Origin: Cyanoderma ruficeps
Lineage: Eukaryota > Chordata > Aves > Passeriformes > Timaliidae
Assembly (NCBI GenBank): GCA_008694505.1
Contig: VZDJ01000014.1
Coordinates: 465,777-529,776, forward strand
Length of the DNA: 64,000 bases
Direction: 5' to 3'
The stretch's first letter is position 1; every line of letters begins with the position of its first letter. Below the pieces are notes generated by a model that made no database searches, was not told where the DNA came from, and saw only the letters and a list, made by a program, of their open reading frames with translations. Position numbers and translations under genes: made by a program. Shown in pieces: positions 12,101 to 24,080 of this stretch.

Positions 12101-13099
12101 CCCCGGCTCTTCAGAGCCGGATTGAGCGGCCCTTGGGTCCCTGCAGACCCTGCCAGGGCCCGAGGAGAGGAGGTGAAATGAAATGGGGGGGCTGGAGCAG
12201 GGCTGCGGGCACAGCCCCCCCGGCACTCGCCCCTTCCCCACCGCAGCAGCTCCGGCCCCGGCTGGAATTTTGGCCGCTGTCCCCATCGCTGTCCCCGGAG
12301 GATCTTCTCCTCTCCCTGCTCGCCTCGCTGTAACGGGATCACAGCTGCTGAGTAAATGTTAAGATAATGGTGTTATTACGGAGTAATTATACTGCGAGTT
12401 ATTGAATTAAAAGTGATGAGGCTGCCGGAGCCGCTGAGCGGGGAGAGGAGGGAGACGCTGGGTGGGAGAGCGGGAAGGTGCAGAACGGAAAAAAAAAAAA
12501 AGCCTAATAAATTTCCTCTGGTCGAGAGCCCCTCGCTGCCGGGACTGGGAGTGAGAATGAATGAAAGGGAAGCTCAAAGAGCTAATAAATAAACCATTTC
12601 CCTGAGAATAGAGGGTATAATTAGAAACCGTGGCCCTGTGGTTTTGTGTCTGCCCTGGGGTGGAATCTGCTCAGCGCTGCGCTGTGGCGATAAAACAGGG
12701 AGACAATGTGGAGATGATGTCGCACAGTTGTTAACTTTTGAGGAGGGAGATGCTTTGTTCCTCTCTTTTTCTAGGAAAAAAATAATAATAATAATAAATA
12801 ATTTAGGCTTTATGTTACAAAACTTCAATAACTGACAATACCCCGGGGCCTCTCCATCAGCAACTCTGGCTGATCCTGCATTTTTCTTTCTGTATATTTT
12901 CTTGGAGGGGAGGGTGGTTTTCACTGTAGACCTTAGAAAACTTTACCTTTTTTTTTTTTTTCATTTTCCTTTTTTTCTTTCCTCTCAAGAGAGCAGAACC
13001 TATTTGTTTGTTGGGTTGGTTTTTTTTTCCTATTTCGAGCTGAGATTTATCAACCAACTGAACATCTCCCACTCCTCTCCAACCACGGCGTTGTTCCAG
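9111..13099. other. non-coding, AT-rich blocks
   Basis: No exon recognised. 9540-10320 and 10730-11360 are AT-rich, with several TAAT or ATTA cores and runs of T. 12340-12420 has a dense block of homeobox-like sites (taatt, attac, aattaaa). 12776-12800 is a short (AAT)n. These are candidates for conserved non-coding elements, but conservation cannot be judged from a single sequence. Confidence 0.35.
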
Positions 13100-13214
13100 C
13101 TGTGCTGCCAGAGCTCCAGAGGTTTGGACAACGCTCCCAGGGATTTCCAGGGGGCGGATTTTTGGGGCTGGGGGTTAGACTCGATGATTTCTTCCAGCTC
13201 AGGGTTCTGTGGCT
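13100..13214 (+). mobile_element. CR1 LINE 3'-end fragment
   Basis: The stretch from 'gagctccagaggtttggac' through 'gttagactcgatgatttc' to 'ctcagggttctgtgg' matches the known layout of an avian CR1 3' end, which ends with a 'ttccaactcagg..attctgtg' motif. It is old and 5'-truncated with no coding capacity. The opposite-strand copy at 46738-46835 belongs to a similar subfamily. Confidence 0.65.
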
Positions 13215-13664
13215 CCGTCCTGCGTTTTTGGGCTGCTGATAACGATGCCGCGGCGGTGAATGCAGCAGGAGCGGCAGGGATGGGTGAAAACCGAGGCGGC
13301 ATCGCCTGCAGACACAGGGAACGAGAGGAGGGTTTGTGCCCCCGGCTCTAACAGCCCCCGGGCGGGTTAAAAGAGGAATAAATGAATAAATTGTTGTGTC
13401 CCGGCTCCGTGTCCCGGCTCCGTGTCCCGGTGAGCTCCAGAGCCGCGGGCCGGGGCTGCTCGGGGCCGGAGCCGCTCCTTTTGTTGGTGATCGCGGCTCT
13501 GCGAGAAGAGGAGACAAAAGCCGGTGATGAAACCCGGGGGAGGAGGGAGGAGCGAGCCTTTGGCTGCCTCGGAGGATCCTGGGTGGCTTCGGATGAAAAG
13601 AGGATGATGCTCTCGGTGAGGAATAGGACGGGTCCCCCCCTCCGCCCCCGCCACGGGTGTTTGT

Positions 13665-13985
13665 GAAGATTAAATAATTCTTTCTGAGGAGCTCTTTGGT
13701 AGGTGTTAGAGAAATGTGGAGTGTTTACCTGACTTTACAATTTAAAAAGCCCTAATAAAATACACAACAGGAGTATTAACAATGAAGCTATTTTGAGGAT
13801 TATTAAGCTATTATAAAAGAATGGAAGAAAATCTGCCTGGCATTATGTTCCGTGCCACTAGATATTTAAATTAATGCCTTCCTATAGCGGCTCCTTCAGA
13901 AATCTTTAAGGCACTTAATCATCTTCAGCGAATTAGATACTTGGTGGTGTTAAAAAGCTCTTCAGCATCCTCCGTTCGTGGGGCA
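13665..13985. other. AT-rich unique block, candidate conserved non-coding element
   Basis: About 320 bp, strongly AT-rich with almost no CpG, containing repeated TAAT/ATTA cores ('aagattaaataattc', 'agtattaacaatgaagc', 'gatatttaaattaatgcc'). It sits directly between GC-rich sequences. Such contrast is typical of vertebrate conserved enhancers near developmental genes, but this is an inference from composition only. Confidence 0.3.
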
Positions 13986-16934
13986 CGGGAGGAAACTGAG
14001 GCAGAATGATTTGGGCAGTTCATTCACCAGGGGAAGGGTAAAGTGGGAATTTATTCACAGGGCTTGGCGTGGTGTAAAATGGAAAGTGTCCTTTGTCCAG
14101 CAGTGCCTGGGAGTGCTGGATCCTTTCCTCTTCCCCACCTGGCCCTGCTGAAGGCACCAAGAATTCCCCATGGATTTGCCTTTGCCTAATGGCAGCTGCG
14201 GCAATATTTACAGCTCTGCCTCTGCCCATCTCGGGGAGGCCCATAAACCCTGCCATAATGGCATTTCCTTGTAAAAGGCAATTTGTGAAGATCTGTCTGC
14301 GAGCTGCTGTCACCATATCCATGGGATTTATTTCCAGTTTATTTACGGTTTGTGCTCATGTATATGCAGCTCTCCTTTCCCATCATAATCCAAAACTTGA
14401 TTGTCCCTTGGATTTGACTGTCACTTGCAGCATTGGCTGAGCAGGTCCCTGGGCTGCCTCTCTCATGCAGGTTGATTTTTAATTTTATTTTCTGTTTTGA
14501 AGGGTTAGGGAGGAATGTCTGCAGGCATTGCATCAACCTTGGCCTTGGAATTCGCTTCTGGGAGCTGCAGCTGGCGGGTTCCTGTGAGCAGGAGCAGACC
14601 CCAGCCCCACAAAGGCTGTGTGTGAAATTCACGGCTCAGATTTAGGCTGATCAATGATTTCCTGACTTCGATGGTGCACAAATTCTTTGGTTTAGGAGTG
14701 GCTGATTTAAGGGGTGATTTCTCCCTGGTCTCTGCAATCTGTGAGTGATGGGATTTGGGGACTCTTTTCTCTGTTCTTACAAGTCCTGAGTGTCGGAAGG
14801 TCAATACCTGGAATTGCTCATTTCAAAACGAGGTTGTGGCATCCAGCAAAGGGCCGCAACGCTTTAAATGACTTCAGCTGCCAAAATTTGGTGTGTGCTC
14901 AGGATTCCTACTCGCTTTCACTCCTAATGATCCCACCTAAGGGAGAGGCTCAGCTCTTCCCTGTGCTGGAAGCTCTTCTCCGTGCTTGGTGGGAGTCAAA
15001 GCTGTGCCTTGGAGGGGAGCAGAGCTGCAGCTGAGCTGGGAACAGCTCCAGCACCTTCAGCATCGCGGTGAAATCCCTCACCCACTGAGCAAAACTTGAA
15101 CCAGACCCCAGCACAGCCCCGTCCTGGGCAGGATCACAAGAGCTGCTGACCCAGGGGTGGTTTCTTCAAGGAACAGCTCAGGAAAGGGACCTGAGCTGGT
15201 GAATTCCTCAGCTATGTGAGGAACACGCTGTAGATATTCTGAAAAAAAGCCAAAATCAAATGGGAGAACAGGTAGTGGAGCTCTTTGAAAGTTGTTCAAA
15301 GAGACTCTGTCAATGTGAAACTCCTATTTGTGGTTGGCTTTTTTTTTTTCTGCCTCCTCTTTTATTTTGTTGATACAATCTTGGAAGTGGGAGGAGGATT
15401 TACAAAAAAACGCTTGTGTTTTTAAGCTGCTGCTTCAGACATCTTCTTTCCCTTGTAAATATTGCGTAAAGAAAAACACAGAGAGCAGACACAGAAAAGT
15501 CCTCATCGGACCATTTCTCTAATCACTCCAGAACCTGAAAATCTGCTTTCCTGTGGGCTGTGTGGCAAATGTGTCCCCACAGGTGCAGCAAGGACAGACC
15601 TGTAGAACCCATCCCAACCTTTTCAACCAGAGCAGTGACTCCTCTAAAGGTCTGCTGGGACGGAGCAGGGGCTCAGCACCTCCAGGGCTCTCCAGGAGGC
15701 ACCTCCAGACCCCTTTGGTGGATTCATCAGCCTCGGAGTGGGAAGGATTACCCTGGGGCATTGAAGGGCACACGAAACAGCCTCGAAGTGAAGGGCAGAG
15801 GAGCCTCCAGGCTGTGCTGGCCCCATCAGGACATCCCCAAGGCAGGGCAGAGGGAAGGCAGCCAACGCTTCAAGCGATAAAAGGGAGTTTTTAGGAAGTT
15901 TCCTGCCGCTGGTTTCAGCAGGAGCAGCAGCACTGGGGCGGCGTGGAAGGTGCACAGAGCTGGCACACAAAGCCAAGGGGAACTGAGGAGGGAATTTTCT
16001 GAAATAAGCACCAGAGGCTCTGTGGATGCTGGTTTTTTTTCCTCCTTCAGGTGCTCACTGGTTACCTGGAGGCCGTGTATGGGCTGAGCAGCCTCAGGAG
16101 GAGGTTATATCGAAGCAGACTTAGATTTTCCTGTAAATTAACAAGTGAAGGCAGAACCTGTGGGGTCCCTTGGCTTTTCCTTCCCTGCCTGGCTCACGGG
16201 AGCTCCATATGTGCTTTGGGTGACGCTCAAACAAGCTCAGGGTAAAGCTGTGCCAGCCCTGGCTTTGCAAGGAGCAGGGCTCTGAAATAACTGGTTTTCT
16301 TGGGCATTTTCATGGGTTTGGCTGATCAGAGGTGCAGGAGAGCAGGGCAGAGGGAAGGGGCCAGCTGTGCTCCGTGGGTCTGTCCTGGCAGGGTCACACT
16401 GGCAGGGAGGAGGGCAGGCCACGAAGGGCTTCATTCCAGGGAAGGATCTGGAAACCTGCAGGGTTTGCCCCAGGCCGTGGGTGATGGAGCTGGGCTGGCT
16501 TGGGCAGCTCTGGGGCACGGTGTCCAGGCTGCTGCTCCTGCCCAGAGTGGTTTTGGCATCCATTACCAATACCTTTACCTTGATTTTTCTGCCTGTCAAA
16601 CTGCCAGGGCCTGGAGGACCCGAGCTCAGGTGACTGGTCTGGGTGTCTCTCCCTGGGAGCTATGGAAAGCAGTACCTGCAGTCCTGTTTGAACTTGTTAG
16701 TTGACAAGTTAAAAGGTTGTTTTGACCCTTCGGGATACTTTTTTTTTTTTTAAATATTTCTTTCACCTTCCTTCTTCCAGCTTTATGAGAGGGCCAAGCC
16801 AAGAGCTTTGTACCCAGCAGTAGGAGTGTAATTACAGCAAGTCTGGGCCAGTGACTCTCCCCCAGGGCTGTTTCAGAGTTGGGTTTTGCTTCTCTTTTTT
16901 CCCCCCCTCCCTCTGCTCCGTGTTATTGTTCTTG
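13986..16934. other. non-coding, no gene seen
   Basis: Unique sequence of mixed composition. No exon bounded by good splice sites, no RNA gene and no mobile element recognised. A run of T lies at about 16740-16752. Confidence 0.35.
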
Positions 16935-17245
16935 TCCCTCCGCCTCCCCACGCCCGTGCGGAGCCGCAGCAGCTGCAGGTCCCGCTCCGTGCCCCGGAGC
17001 CCAGCGGGGAGCGGCGGCCGGGGGATGCAGCCCCGACCGCGGGATGAGGCAAAGCGGAGCTGGAAGGGAGCGGGAGGCGGCGGGCCCGGCCCCAACCCCC
17101 GGGAACCGTGAGGGAAGGGCTGGACGGGACCCAGCGCAGCTGCTCCGGCCGGGAGAGCCGGGCCCGGCCCGGGGAGCAGAGCGGGCAGAGACACCGCCCG
17201 GCCGGGATGCGGCCCCGGGCCCGCAGCTCCCGCAGCTGCCGGGCC
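16935..17245. promoter_or_regulatory. second CpG-rich patch, possible promoter
   Basis: CpG-dense and GC-rich ('ggagcggcggccgggggatg', 'gggcccggcccggggagcag'). It is followed immediately by a minisatellite. It lies 18 kb upstream of the PTPRS start codon on the same strand, so it could be an alternative PTPRS promoter with an untranslated exon. There is no direct evidence of transcription. Confidence 0.4.
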
Positions 17246-17640
17246 CCAAATCTACCGGGCCTCAAATCTACCGGGCCTCAAATCTCCCGCATCTCCCACA
17301 TCTCCCTCTGCTGTCCTGGCTCCTGCAGCTGCCGTGCCCCAAATCTCTCGGCCCACAAATCTACCGGGCCTCAAATCTCTTGCATTTCCCACATCTTCCT
17401 TCCCTCTGCCGGCTCCCGCAGCTGCCGGGCCGCAAATGTCTCTGTCCCCAAATCTACCGGGCCTCAAATCTTCCACATCCCCCTCCGCTCTCCTGGCTCC
17501 CGGAGCTCCCGGGCTCCAAATCTCTTGGTCCCCAAATCTACCGGGCCTCAAATCTGCCTCATCTCCCACATCTCCCTCCGCTCTCCGGGCTCCTGCAGCT
17601 CCCGGTCCCTAAATCTCCCGCATCTCCCTCAGCTCCCTCG
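17225..17640. repeat. minisatellite, 84-93-bp unit
   Basis: About four copies of a unit containing 'taccgggcctcaaatct' followed by a pyrimidine-rich segment ('cccgcatctcccacatctcc') and 'ctcctgcagctgccg'. Anchors recur at 17269, 17362, 17455 and 17539 (93, 93 and 84 bp). The open frames of about 290-315 codons that cross it are repeat translations. Confidence 0.9.
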
Positions 17641-20347
17641 GTCCCCGCATCTCTCTCGGCGCTGGGTCGGTGTCGGCCGGCTCCAGCTCCATCTCCTTTG
17701 TGCCGCCTTTGTGCCCCATCCCTCAAGCGTCCGAGGCCGTGATGGGCAGCCCTGGGCTTCCTCCCCACGCCAGGGTTGGGGCTGGACAAGATTTAAAGTC
17801 CTTCCAGCCCAGGCTGGCCCATTGGGCGATGCCGTGAGGTGCCAAAGCCAGCTGGGCACACAGCAGAGTTTGGTTCCAGGGAAATGTCTTTGGGGTCTGT
17901 GCAAGTTTCCATTTCCTTTCCATCGAAGCTGGATTTTATCTTGGAATAAACTGGGTGCAACTCCAGATTGGTTCTGCTGGGAGAGCAGTGATCACCACAA
18001 GTCCCTTAATTCTCAATTAGTCTGTCTACCCAAGGCTTTAAAATTGGTCAGATAAAGCGCATTAGAAGTTAAATCTGAATTAACCTCTCCTTGCACGGGC
18101 GACCCCTGGGAACCCCAGAGGCAGCAAAGCTGGTTCTCCTTGGGGCAGCCCCTTCCTGGGCCAAGGTGGGAACATTGGGGTGCATTTTTCCTCACAGGAC
18201 ACCCAGCACAGCTGGGCTGCTCCTCCTCCTCCCCTGGCTCAGCCCTGCTGTGAGCTGACCCTGGCACGGGGTATTTTTAGAGAAGATAAGAGTGGTGGCA
18301 GCAGAGAGGTCTCCATTCCAAAGCACTTGGACTCTTTAATTATGTTTTTGGTCTAGGAAATTATACGGTTCCTGGAGCGTAAATAGAGCACCCATGGGAG
18401 GTAATTGGACCTCTGGGTGCAGGCAGAGGCCGTGGGGAGTGCAGGGTCAGTGGGGAGAGGTGCAGGGAGAGGGGGAATTGGGCTCCTGGGTGCTGCTGGA
18501 TATTGCCCCAATATTGCACCCCAAACTCCTGACACCCCATCCTCTCCCTCCATGGTGCTCATGGGGGACCCACAGCCCTGTAAAGGTGGGGACCAGTCCT
18601 GTGGGTCACCCCACTGCCATTAATCCCTCATTTTGGGGGCAAACCCACCCTTGGGCCCTCCCACAAAAATCATGGTCGTGATCTGCCCCTGCTGGAATTA
18701 CCTTTTACCCACTTGGAGCTGATTTCAGCACAATTGCTGACTCGGCTTTATTAATTTCTTCCTTATCTTTGGAGTCCTGCCAAATGTCCTTGTGGCCTGT
18801 AAATTCTGCATTCTTTGCATCCATTATCACTGGTGCATCCTTCTCTCCAAGCTTTGTTAACCTCCCTCTAGGTCTGAGATCATGAGGAGCATGTCCAGCC
18901 CTAAACTTTAACAAGGCAATTCTACCGACAACTAATTTATTTTTCCTAACACCTGGATATCACTTAGAGCTTGTTTGCTGCTCTGTTTCATGGATTAAAT
19001 CTCCTTTTTTTGTTGATTAGGCTTTAAGGTACGCAAAGACCAAACATCAGAGAAGATTCTTACTTAGGAAAATTTTACATATTCCACATTTTGCAACGCC
19101 TGGGTGCAAAGGTTTTCTGGGGATGGTGGAGACGTGCCCCTGCCTTTGGCTGGGGAGTGCCCTGACCTGCACTTGGCTCCTCAAGGAGGAAAGAGATTTA
19201 AAAAGTGTTTCCACGTTCGTGCCTTCCACCCTGCTCTGAGTGGGGAACCTGCACGGACAGCCTCAGTTTTCTCTGCATTTCCTTTTCCTTGATTTGCAGC
19301 CGTAATGCAGAAGTAGGATGTGATCCTCACCGTGCATGTCTTGCCTCTGTGTGCTGCCCAAAACGATGTCCTTGCTCTGCAGCAGAAAGGGTGAAGCAGG
19401 ACCATTTCCTTTTCAGTGCCTTATTTTAATGCAGGCAAGCTTAAAATACTTGGGATGCGCTTTTCTTTTAAAGCATTTAATTAAAAAAAACCCAAACAAC
19501 CCAAAGCTCTGCGTTGGTAACTTTCTGTGTCCCCACATCTGATGGTTCCCTGTGGTTGCACAAGGAGCCTCCTCCAGGTGGGACCTCATTGTTCAAGCAC
19601 TTCCCGCCCCATCCCCGGAGTCCCGATGTTTTTTGGGATCTGGAGCCTTTGTTTGGGGTGAGTCCAGCAAACTCTTTGCTTGAGAGGGAAATCAAAGGTC
19701 TCAGTGATGGGAGGAAGCCTGACAGCTGGAGCTGGGAGATAGGAGAAGGGACCCTGGAGAAAACAACTGGGATTGGATAAGGAAATTTGGGCTTCAAATC
19801 CATCTCCAGCTGCAGTTTGTGGAGCAGTTTTTTGCAGAGCCTTCCCCCAGCCTCCCTCCTCTGGTTTAACCCTCCACATGTCTGGGTGCTGGGGATGGGG
19901 GATTTCCCCCTCCTCCTCCTCCTCCCTCCTGCTTCCCGGTATAAATACACGGAGCAAAGCCGCCAACTCTGTTTACTGAACACAAATAGGAGATAAAATA
20001 GTGGAAAAACTAATTTTTTTCATGCTCATTGGTGGGAAAGATTAAAATTATGCAAATCCTCGGCAGCGAGCTTGGTGCAGAGATAAGGGGATGTTCAAGT
20101 CAGCTGGCTGCCTGCTAATTCACTCATTGAAAACGAAATGAGCAGGAAAGCTGCGAGCGGGCGGCGTCACCGGCCCCTCACGGCACTGGGATTTCTGTGC
20201 TGGGAGGAAGCTGAACAAAGAAAAACCTTTTTTTGGAGGCGTGCAGGATCCGTGCTGAGATGCTCACGTGTCTGCCCAGCGCCTGGGGAGCTCTGGGATG
20301 CAGCACCTCCACCTTGGCCAGGATGAACCTCCAGCAGTGTGCAGTGA
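17641..20347. other. non-coding, one unexplained reverse frame
   Basis: No exon recognised. 18705-18935 (reverse) contains an AT-rich open frame with a charged, K/D/E-rich translation, unlike the GC-rich shadow frames around it. It ends at a stop just left of 18705 and lacks recognised homology, so it is not called as a gene. A (CTC)n run lies near 19908-19927. 19985-20140 is AT-rich. Confidence 0.35.
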
Positions 20348-20622
20348 CCTGAAATCCCCTGAGGTGCCAGTTCTGAATCAGGTGAAATCTGCCACCCCGA
20401 TCCCTCAGTTGGATTCCCTGAAATCCCCTGAGGTGGTTGGGTGGATCAGGTGAAATCTGCCACCCTGATCCCTCAGTTGGATTCCCTGAAATCCCCTGAG
20501 GTGGTTGGGTGGATCAGGTGAAATCTGCCACCCTGATCCCTCAGTTGGATTCCCTGAAATCCCCTGAGGTGGTTTTGGTGAATCAGGTGAAATCTGCCAC
20601 CCCCATCCCTCAGTTGGATTCC
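20348..20622. repeat. 68-bp tandem repeat
   Basis: Four copies of a 68-69 bp unit containing 'cctgaaatcccctgaggtgg' and 'atcaggtgaaatctgccacc'. Anchors are at 20348, 20417, 20485 and 20553. The copies are very similar, suggesting recent duplication. Confidence 0.95.
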
Positions 20623-21814
20623 ATGAGCAGAGCAAGGTTGGGAATTCAGTGGGAAATCACCAAATCCGAGCAGTGCTGGTCTTGGTGCTTTCTGCTGCTC
20701 CAGTGTGGCTCTGGGGGCTGCAGGGGGGCAAGGTGGGCTCAGCAGGACGTTCTCTGACGTGGTACAGAGGGTGCTGCAAGGCAGGGGAAGGGCCGGTCGT
20801 GGGTCTGGGCTTCCCCCCACCATCCCAGGGCTGCCATGGAGGGAGCAGAGCCCGTCTCTCCCACCCATCTCCCCTGGTCTGACCTGCTTTGTAGTGGGAG
20901 CCGAGTCTCGAAATTCCCCGCACGGGCAGGTTCGTTAATTTTTGCAAAGCAGCAGAGCTGTGGGGGTTTTCCCGGGATGAAAGGCCCGTGTGTGTGTCTG
21001 GGGAGGATCAGGGTATGTGCAGATGTGTTTGTGGTCAGGAGGAAGGGAGTGAAGCAGCATCCCTCTGCCCTCTGGGTCTGACTCAGCCCTGGGCTTTGGC
21101 TGAAGGGATCGTGACTCCTTTAGACCAAACTGAGCCTGCAGGGCTGGAGGGAATTTAGTGGCCACCTCTGCAGAGGTCTCAGGGTGAATAGTGGGGGATT
21201 TTTGCTCACTTTGCCCAGCATTTATTTCTTGGGATCTCTCAAGATGTTCCAGGCAACAGGGGAGACCCAAAAACCACCACGAACCAAAACCTTCCAAAGC
21301 AGCTGAAGCTGCCGACGGGCGCAAAGGCACCCAGGAAATGATGACAGCTCATTGTGCTGGGAGAGGGACCCGGTGCCAGCCAGTGTTTTTGGAAGGGTTT
21401 GTCTCACTTCCTGTCAAATCAATATTTATTCACAAATCTATTTGTTTGCTTTTGTCATTGAAAACTCTTGTGGCTGTTTTTTTTTGTGTGCGCGCGCGTT
21501 GTTTTGTTCCCCTTGTGTATTTTTGGCTGCGCAGTGCTGGCATGGAGGGGGGCTGCCACAGCCTTTCCTGGCTCCAGCCGTTCCAGCTGCTGCTCCCAAC
21601 TCGAGGTTTTGAGCCTCTTTTGTAAGGTGGGACCTGCCTGGCAGCTCTCCCCTGCCTGGGCACGGTTCCTCCCCGCTCCCCACACGCGCCCTCGGGCTGG
21701 AGGTGACGATGGATGGGAAGGGGTTGACCTCAGTGAACGTCAGCCGTGTTTTTCCATTCCTGTGTTGTGGATCAAGGTGGAACAGGGGGAGTGGAAGAGA
21801 TCAACTACTCCCCC
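20623..21814. other. non-coding, no gene seen
   Basis: Unique sequence with no recognised element. A short alternating gtgtgcgcgcgcg tract lies near 21486-21500. Confidence 0.35.
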
Positions 21815-21968
21815 CAAAATCCTGGGATCACAGAGTGGTTTGGCTTGGCAGGACATCAAAGCCCATCCCATTCCATCCCCTGCCATGGGCAGGGACATTT
21901 CCCTCTGTCCCAGGGTGCTCCAAGCCTGTCCAGGGCTGGGCCAGCCACAGCTTTGGTCCTGCTTGACT
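21815..21968 (-). mobile_element. CR1 LINE 3'-end fragment (reverse)
   Basis: Reading the + strand, 'cctgggatcacagagtggtt' is followed by 'caaagcccatcccattccat', 'gccatgggcagggacatttc' and 'caagcctgtccagggctgg'. This is the reverse complement of the standard bird CR1 3' terminus (ggcc..gctggacagg..cttggagca..ggtgtccctgcc..gggctttgaggtccc). It is 5'-truncated and non-coding. Confidence 0.85.
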
Positions 21969-23654
21969 TTCACCGTGCCCACCAACCTTCCCTTTCCCTT
22001 CTTTCCCATTTTACTGCCAGCAAAACAAATCATGGCAGGAGAGTCTCCCTCCCTCCTCTCTCCTCCTCCATCCCCTGGCTCATTCCTGGCGCTCATCCTC
22101 TGCTGTTTGCTCCCTCCCTGCCCCTCCTCTCGCCTTCATTTGTGCTGCTGCTGCTCAGCACGGGCAGGGATGGGGATGGGGATGGGGATGAGGATGGGGA
22201 TGAGGATGGAGCACCTCTCCCTCCCTCCTTCCCTCCCCAGCAGGGTACAGGCTGCTCCTGCCCGAAGCTGCAGGGTGGGGACAGTGGGGACAGAGCTGCA
22301 GGTGGAATAAACTGGGGATTTTTAGTCCCAGCTGAGGACCTGCCATGCTCCAGGGTGTGGGGAGAGCTTTTCCTCCTCCTGGGTTTGTCTGCTGAGCCCC
22401 ATAGCTGGAATATTATTTATCTGCCCCCAGCCAAATCACGCAAAGCTAAATTGAGCTGTGGCAGGCGAAAGTGTGAAGCGTATTATTAGGAACAGGGAGC
22501 TCTTGTTCCACAGCTGCTGCTGCTGCTGCCGTTGGTAATTAATGTTTGAGGAATTGCAGATCTTCATTAGGAGAACAATTAGATTAACGAGAGAGAGCTC
22601 GAGCCGAGGCTGTAGTGGGAAAGGGCTGGGGGGAGGCTTTAAAAACCAAATAAAATCCCTCCCTGGCACCCTGCCTCGCTGCTCCAGAGACGTGCTGATG
22701 CTCGTGGAGGCACTGGGAGGGGACTGGGCTGTGACAGGCACTCACAGACCTGTGCTGGGGAGGAGCCTGTGGGGTCTTCGTTACGGGGTGGGGGGGAAAG
22801 AAGCAATCCAGGATTGCCATAAATATTTCAGGCAGCCCAGCAGCCACGGCTGGCCACGGCACAGGGTTATTAGCAGAGAGAGCTCTGGGCAGAGGCTGCT
22901 CAGGGCTCTGCAAGGTCCTGGCCTTGCATCGTTAAAAGCTTTAATTGGCGTCCTTGTTGCTGGAATTCACTGACCCCTTGCAGGCCCTGGCTGAGGTATC
23001 ACCTGCAGGGCCTGGGCTTAATTCAGGCCGATAAACAGGCCTGAAGTTGAGGGATTTAAGATGCTTCTTAATAATATTCTTTCAGCAGGAGTAGTTTGGG
23101 GCTCCCCCCCAGCCCCTGTGGCCTGTCCCCGTGCTGGGTCCGTCCATGAACCTGCAGCAGCTTTGCCCTCACACCAGCGAGGTGCTCACAGCTGGCTGAT
23201 GAGCAGGATGCAGCAGGAATTCACTCAGGATAAATGGACCGTTTAGAGAGGGTTGTAAAATCACAGAAAGTACCGACAGAAGGGAGGTTGGAAGGTCAAT
23301 TAGTGCCTCTCTCTGGCCCGAGGCAGCACCCAGCGTTTGGAAGTTGTGGGAGGGAGATCCATGCCTGGCCTTCCCAAAAACCTGCAGTGGTGGTGTCCCC
23401 GTCCCTGGGCTGTTCCCTCCTGTGGCCCCAGTGCTGGCTGAGCCCCCACAGCCTCTCCCATGGGGCAGCAGCAATGTCCTCTCCCCCTGGGAGATGCTCC
23501 AAGCACCCCTCAGGAGCAGCCACAGCGTGCCCAGCTTCTGGTGAAAGGGATGCAATGGAGGCTTTTCATCTCCTCTGCTTTGAGGAAATTTAACCACAGG
23601 AAAGTCTTGCTCTCCAGCACGGTGGGAACCTCTGAGTGCTGCCAGCAGGTCTGA
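21969..23654. other. non-coding, no gene seen
   Basis: Contains a short imperfect 'ggatggggat' run at 22166-22210 and a (CTG)n-like stretch near 22515-22530. The AT-rich interval 22430-22600 is unique. No exon recognised. Confidence 0.35.
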
Positions 23655-23748
23655 GCTGGGATGGTTCCACCTTCTAGAGGAAGGGGTTGGGATGGGAACA
23701 AGAGGATCTTTGAGGTCCCGTCCAACCCAAACCACTCCGGGATTCTGA
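23655..23748 (+). mobile_element. CR1 LINE 3'-end fragment
   Basis: A short piece ending '..gatctttgaggtcccgtcc' 'aacccaaaccactccgggattctg'. This is the canonical 3' end of avian CR1 elements on the + strand. Only the last 90 bp or so are present. Confidence 0.75.
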
Positions 23749-24080
23749 GGGGGAGACTGTGGGTCAGCTCCCAAAAGCAGAGAGAGTTGGGTACAGGGGA
23801 TTGGAAATCCCAGAGGTGTTGGGGGGCTCAGCTCCCACTCACCCAAGTCTTCTCCCCTGGAAGTTTTCCCTTTCAGGGGACAGCAGATTTCTCCCTTCGC
23901 TAATTGACGGGGACAAAAAAAAAAGTTGCATTTCCTGGCGGCTCCAGATGGTGCAGTGACAATAAAGCCATTCTCTGCAATATGGAGGTTCCTGCGTGTC
24001 CGAAGGAGAGATTTGTTGTTGGAGCTGTTCCTGCTTGGCTCAGAGCCCCTGAGGATGGACGAGTCACTCCTGAGAGCTGC

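Noticed and set aside
17760..17840. Possible CR1 tail ('ctggacaagatttaaagtcc' 'ttccagcccagg')
   Set aside because: Only a short stretch fits and the flanks do not continue the CR1 pattern, so it is not listed.
17108..18055. Overlapping 287- and 315-codon forward frames
   Set aside because: They arise from the 84-93-bp minisatellite, whose unit lengths are multiples of three. No domain or homology recognised.
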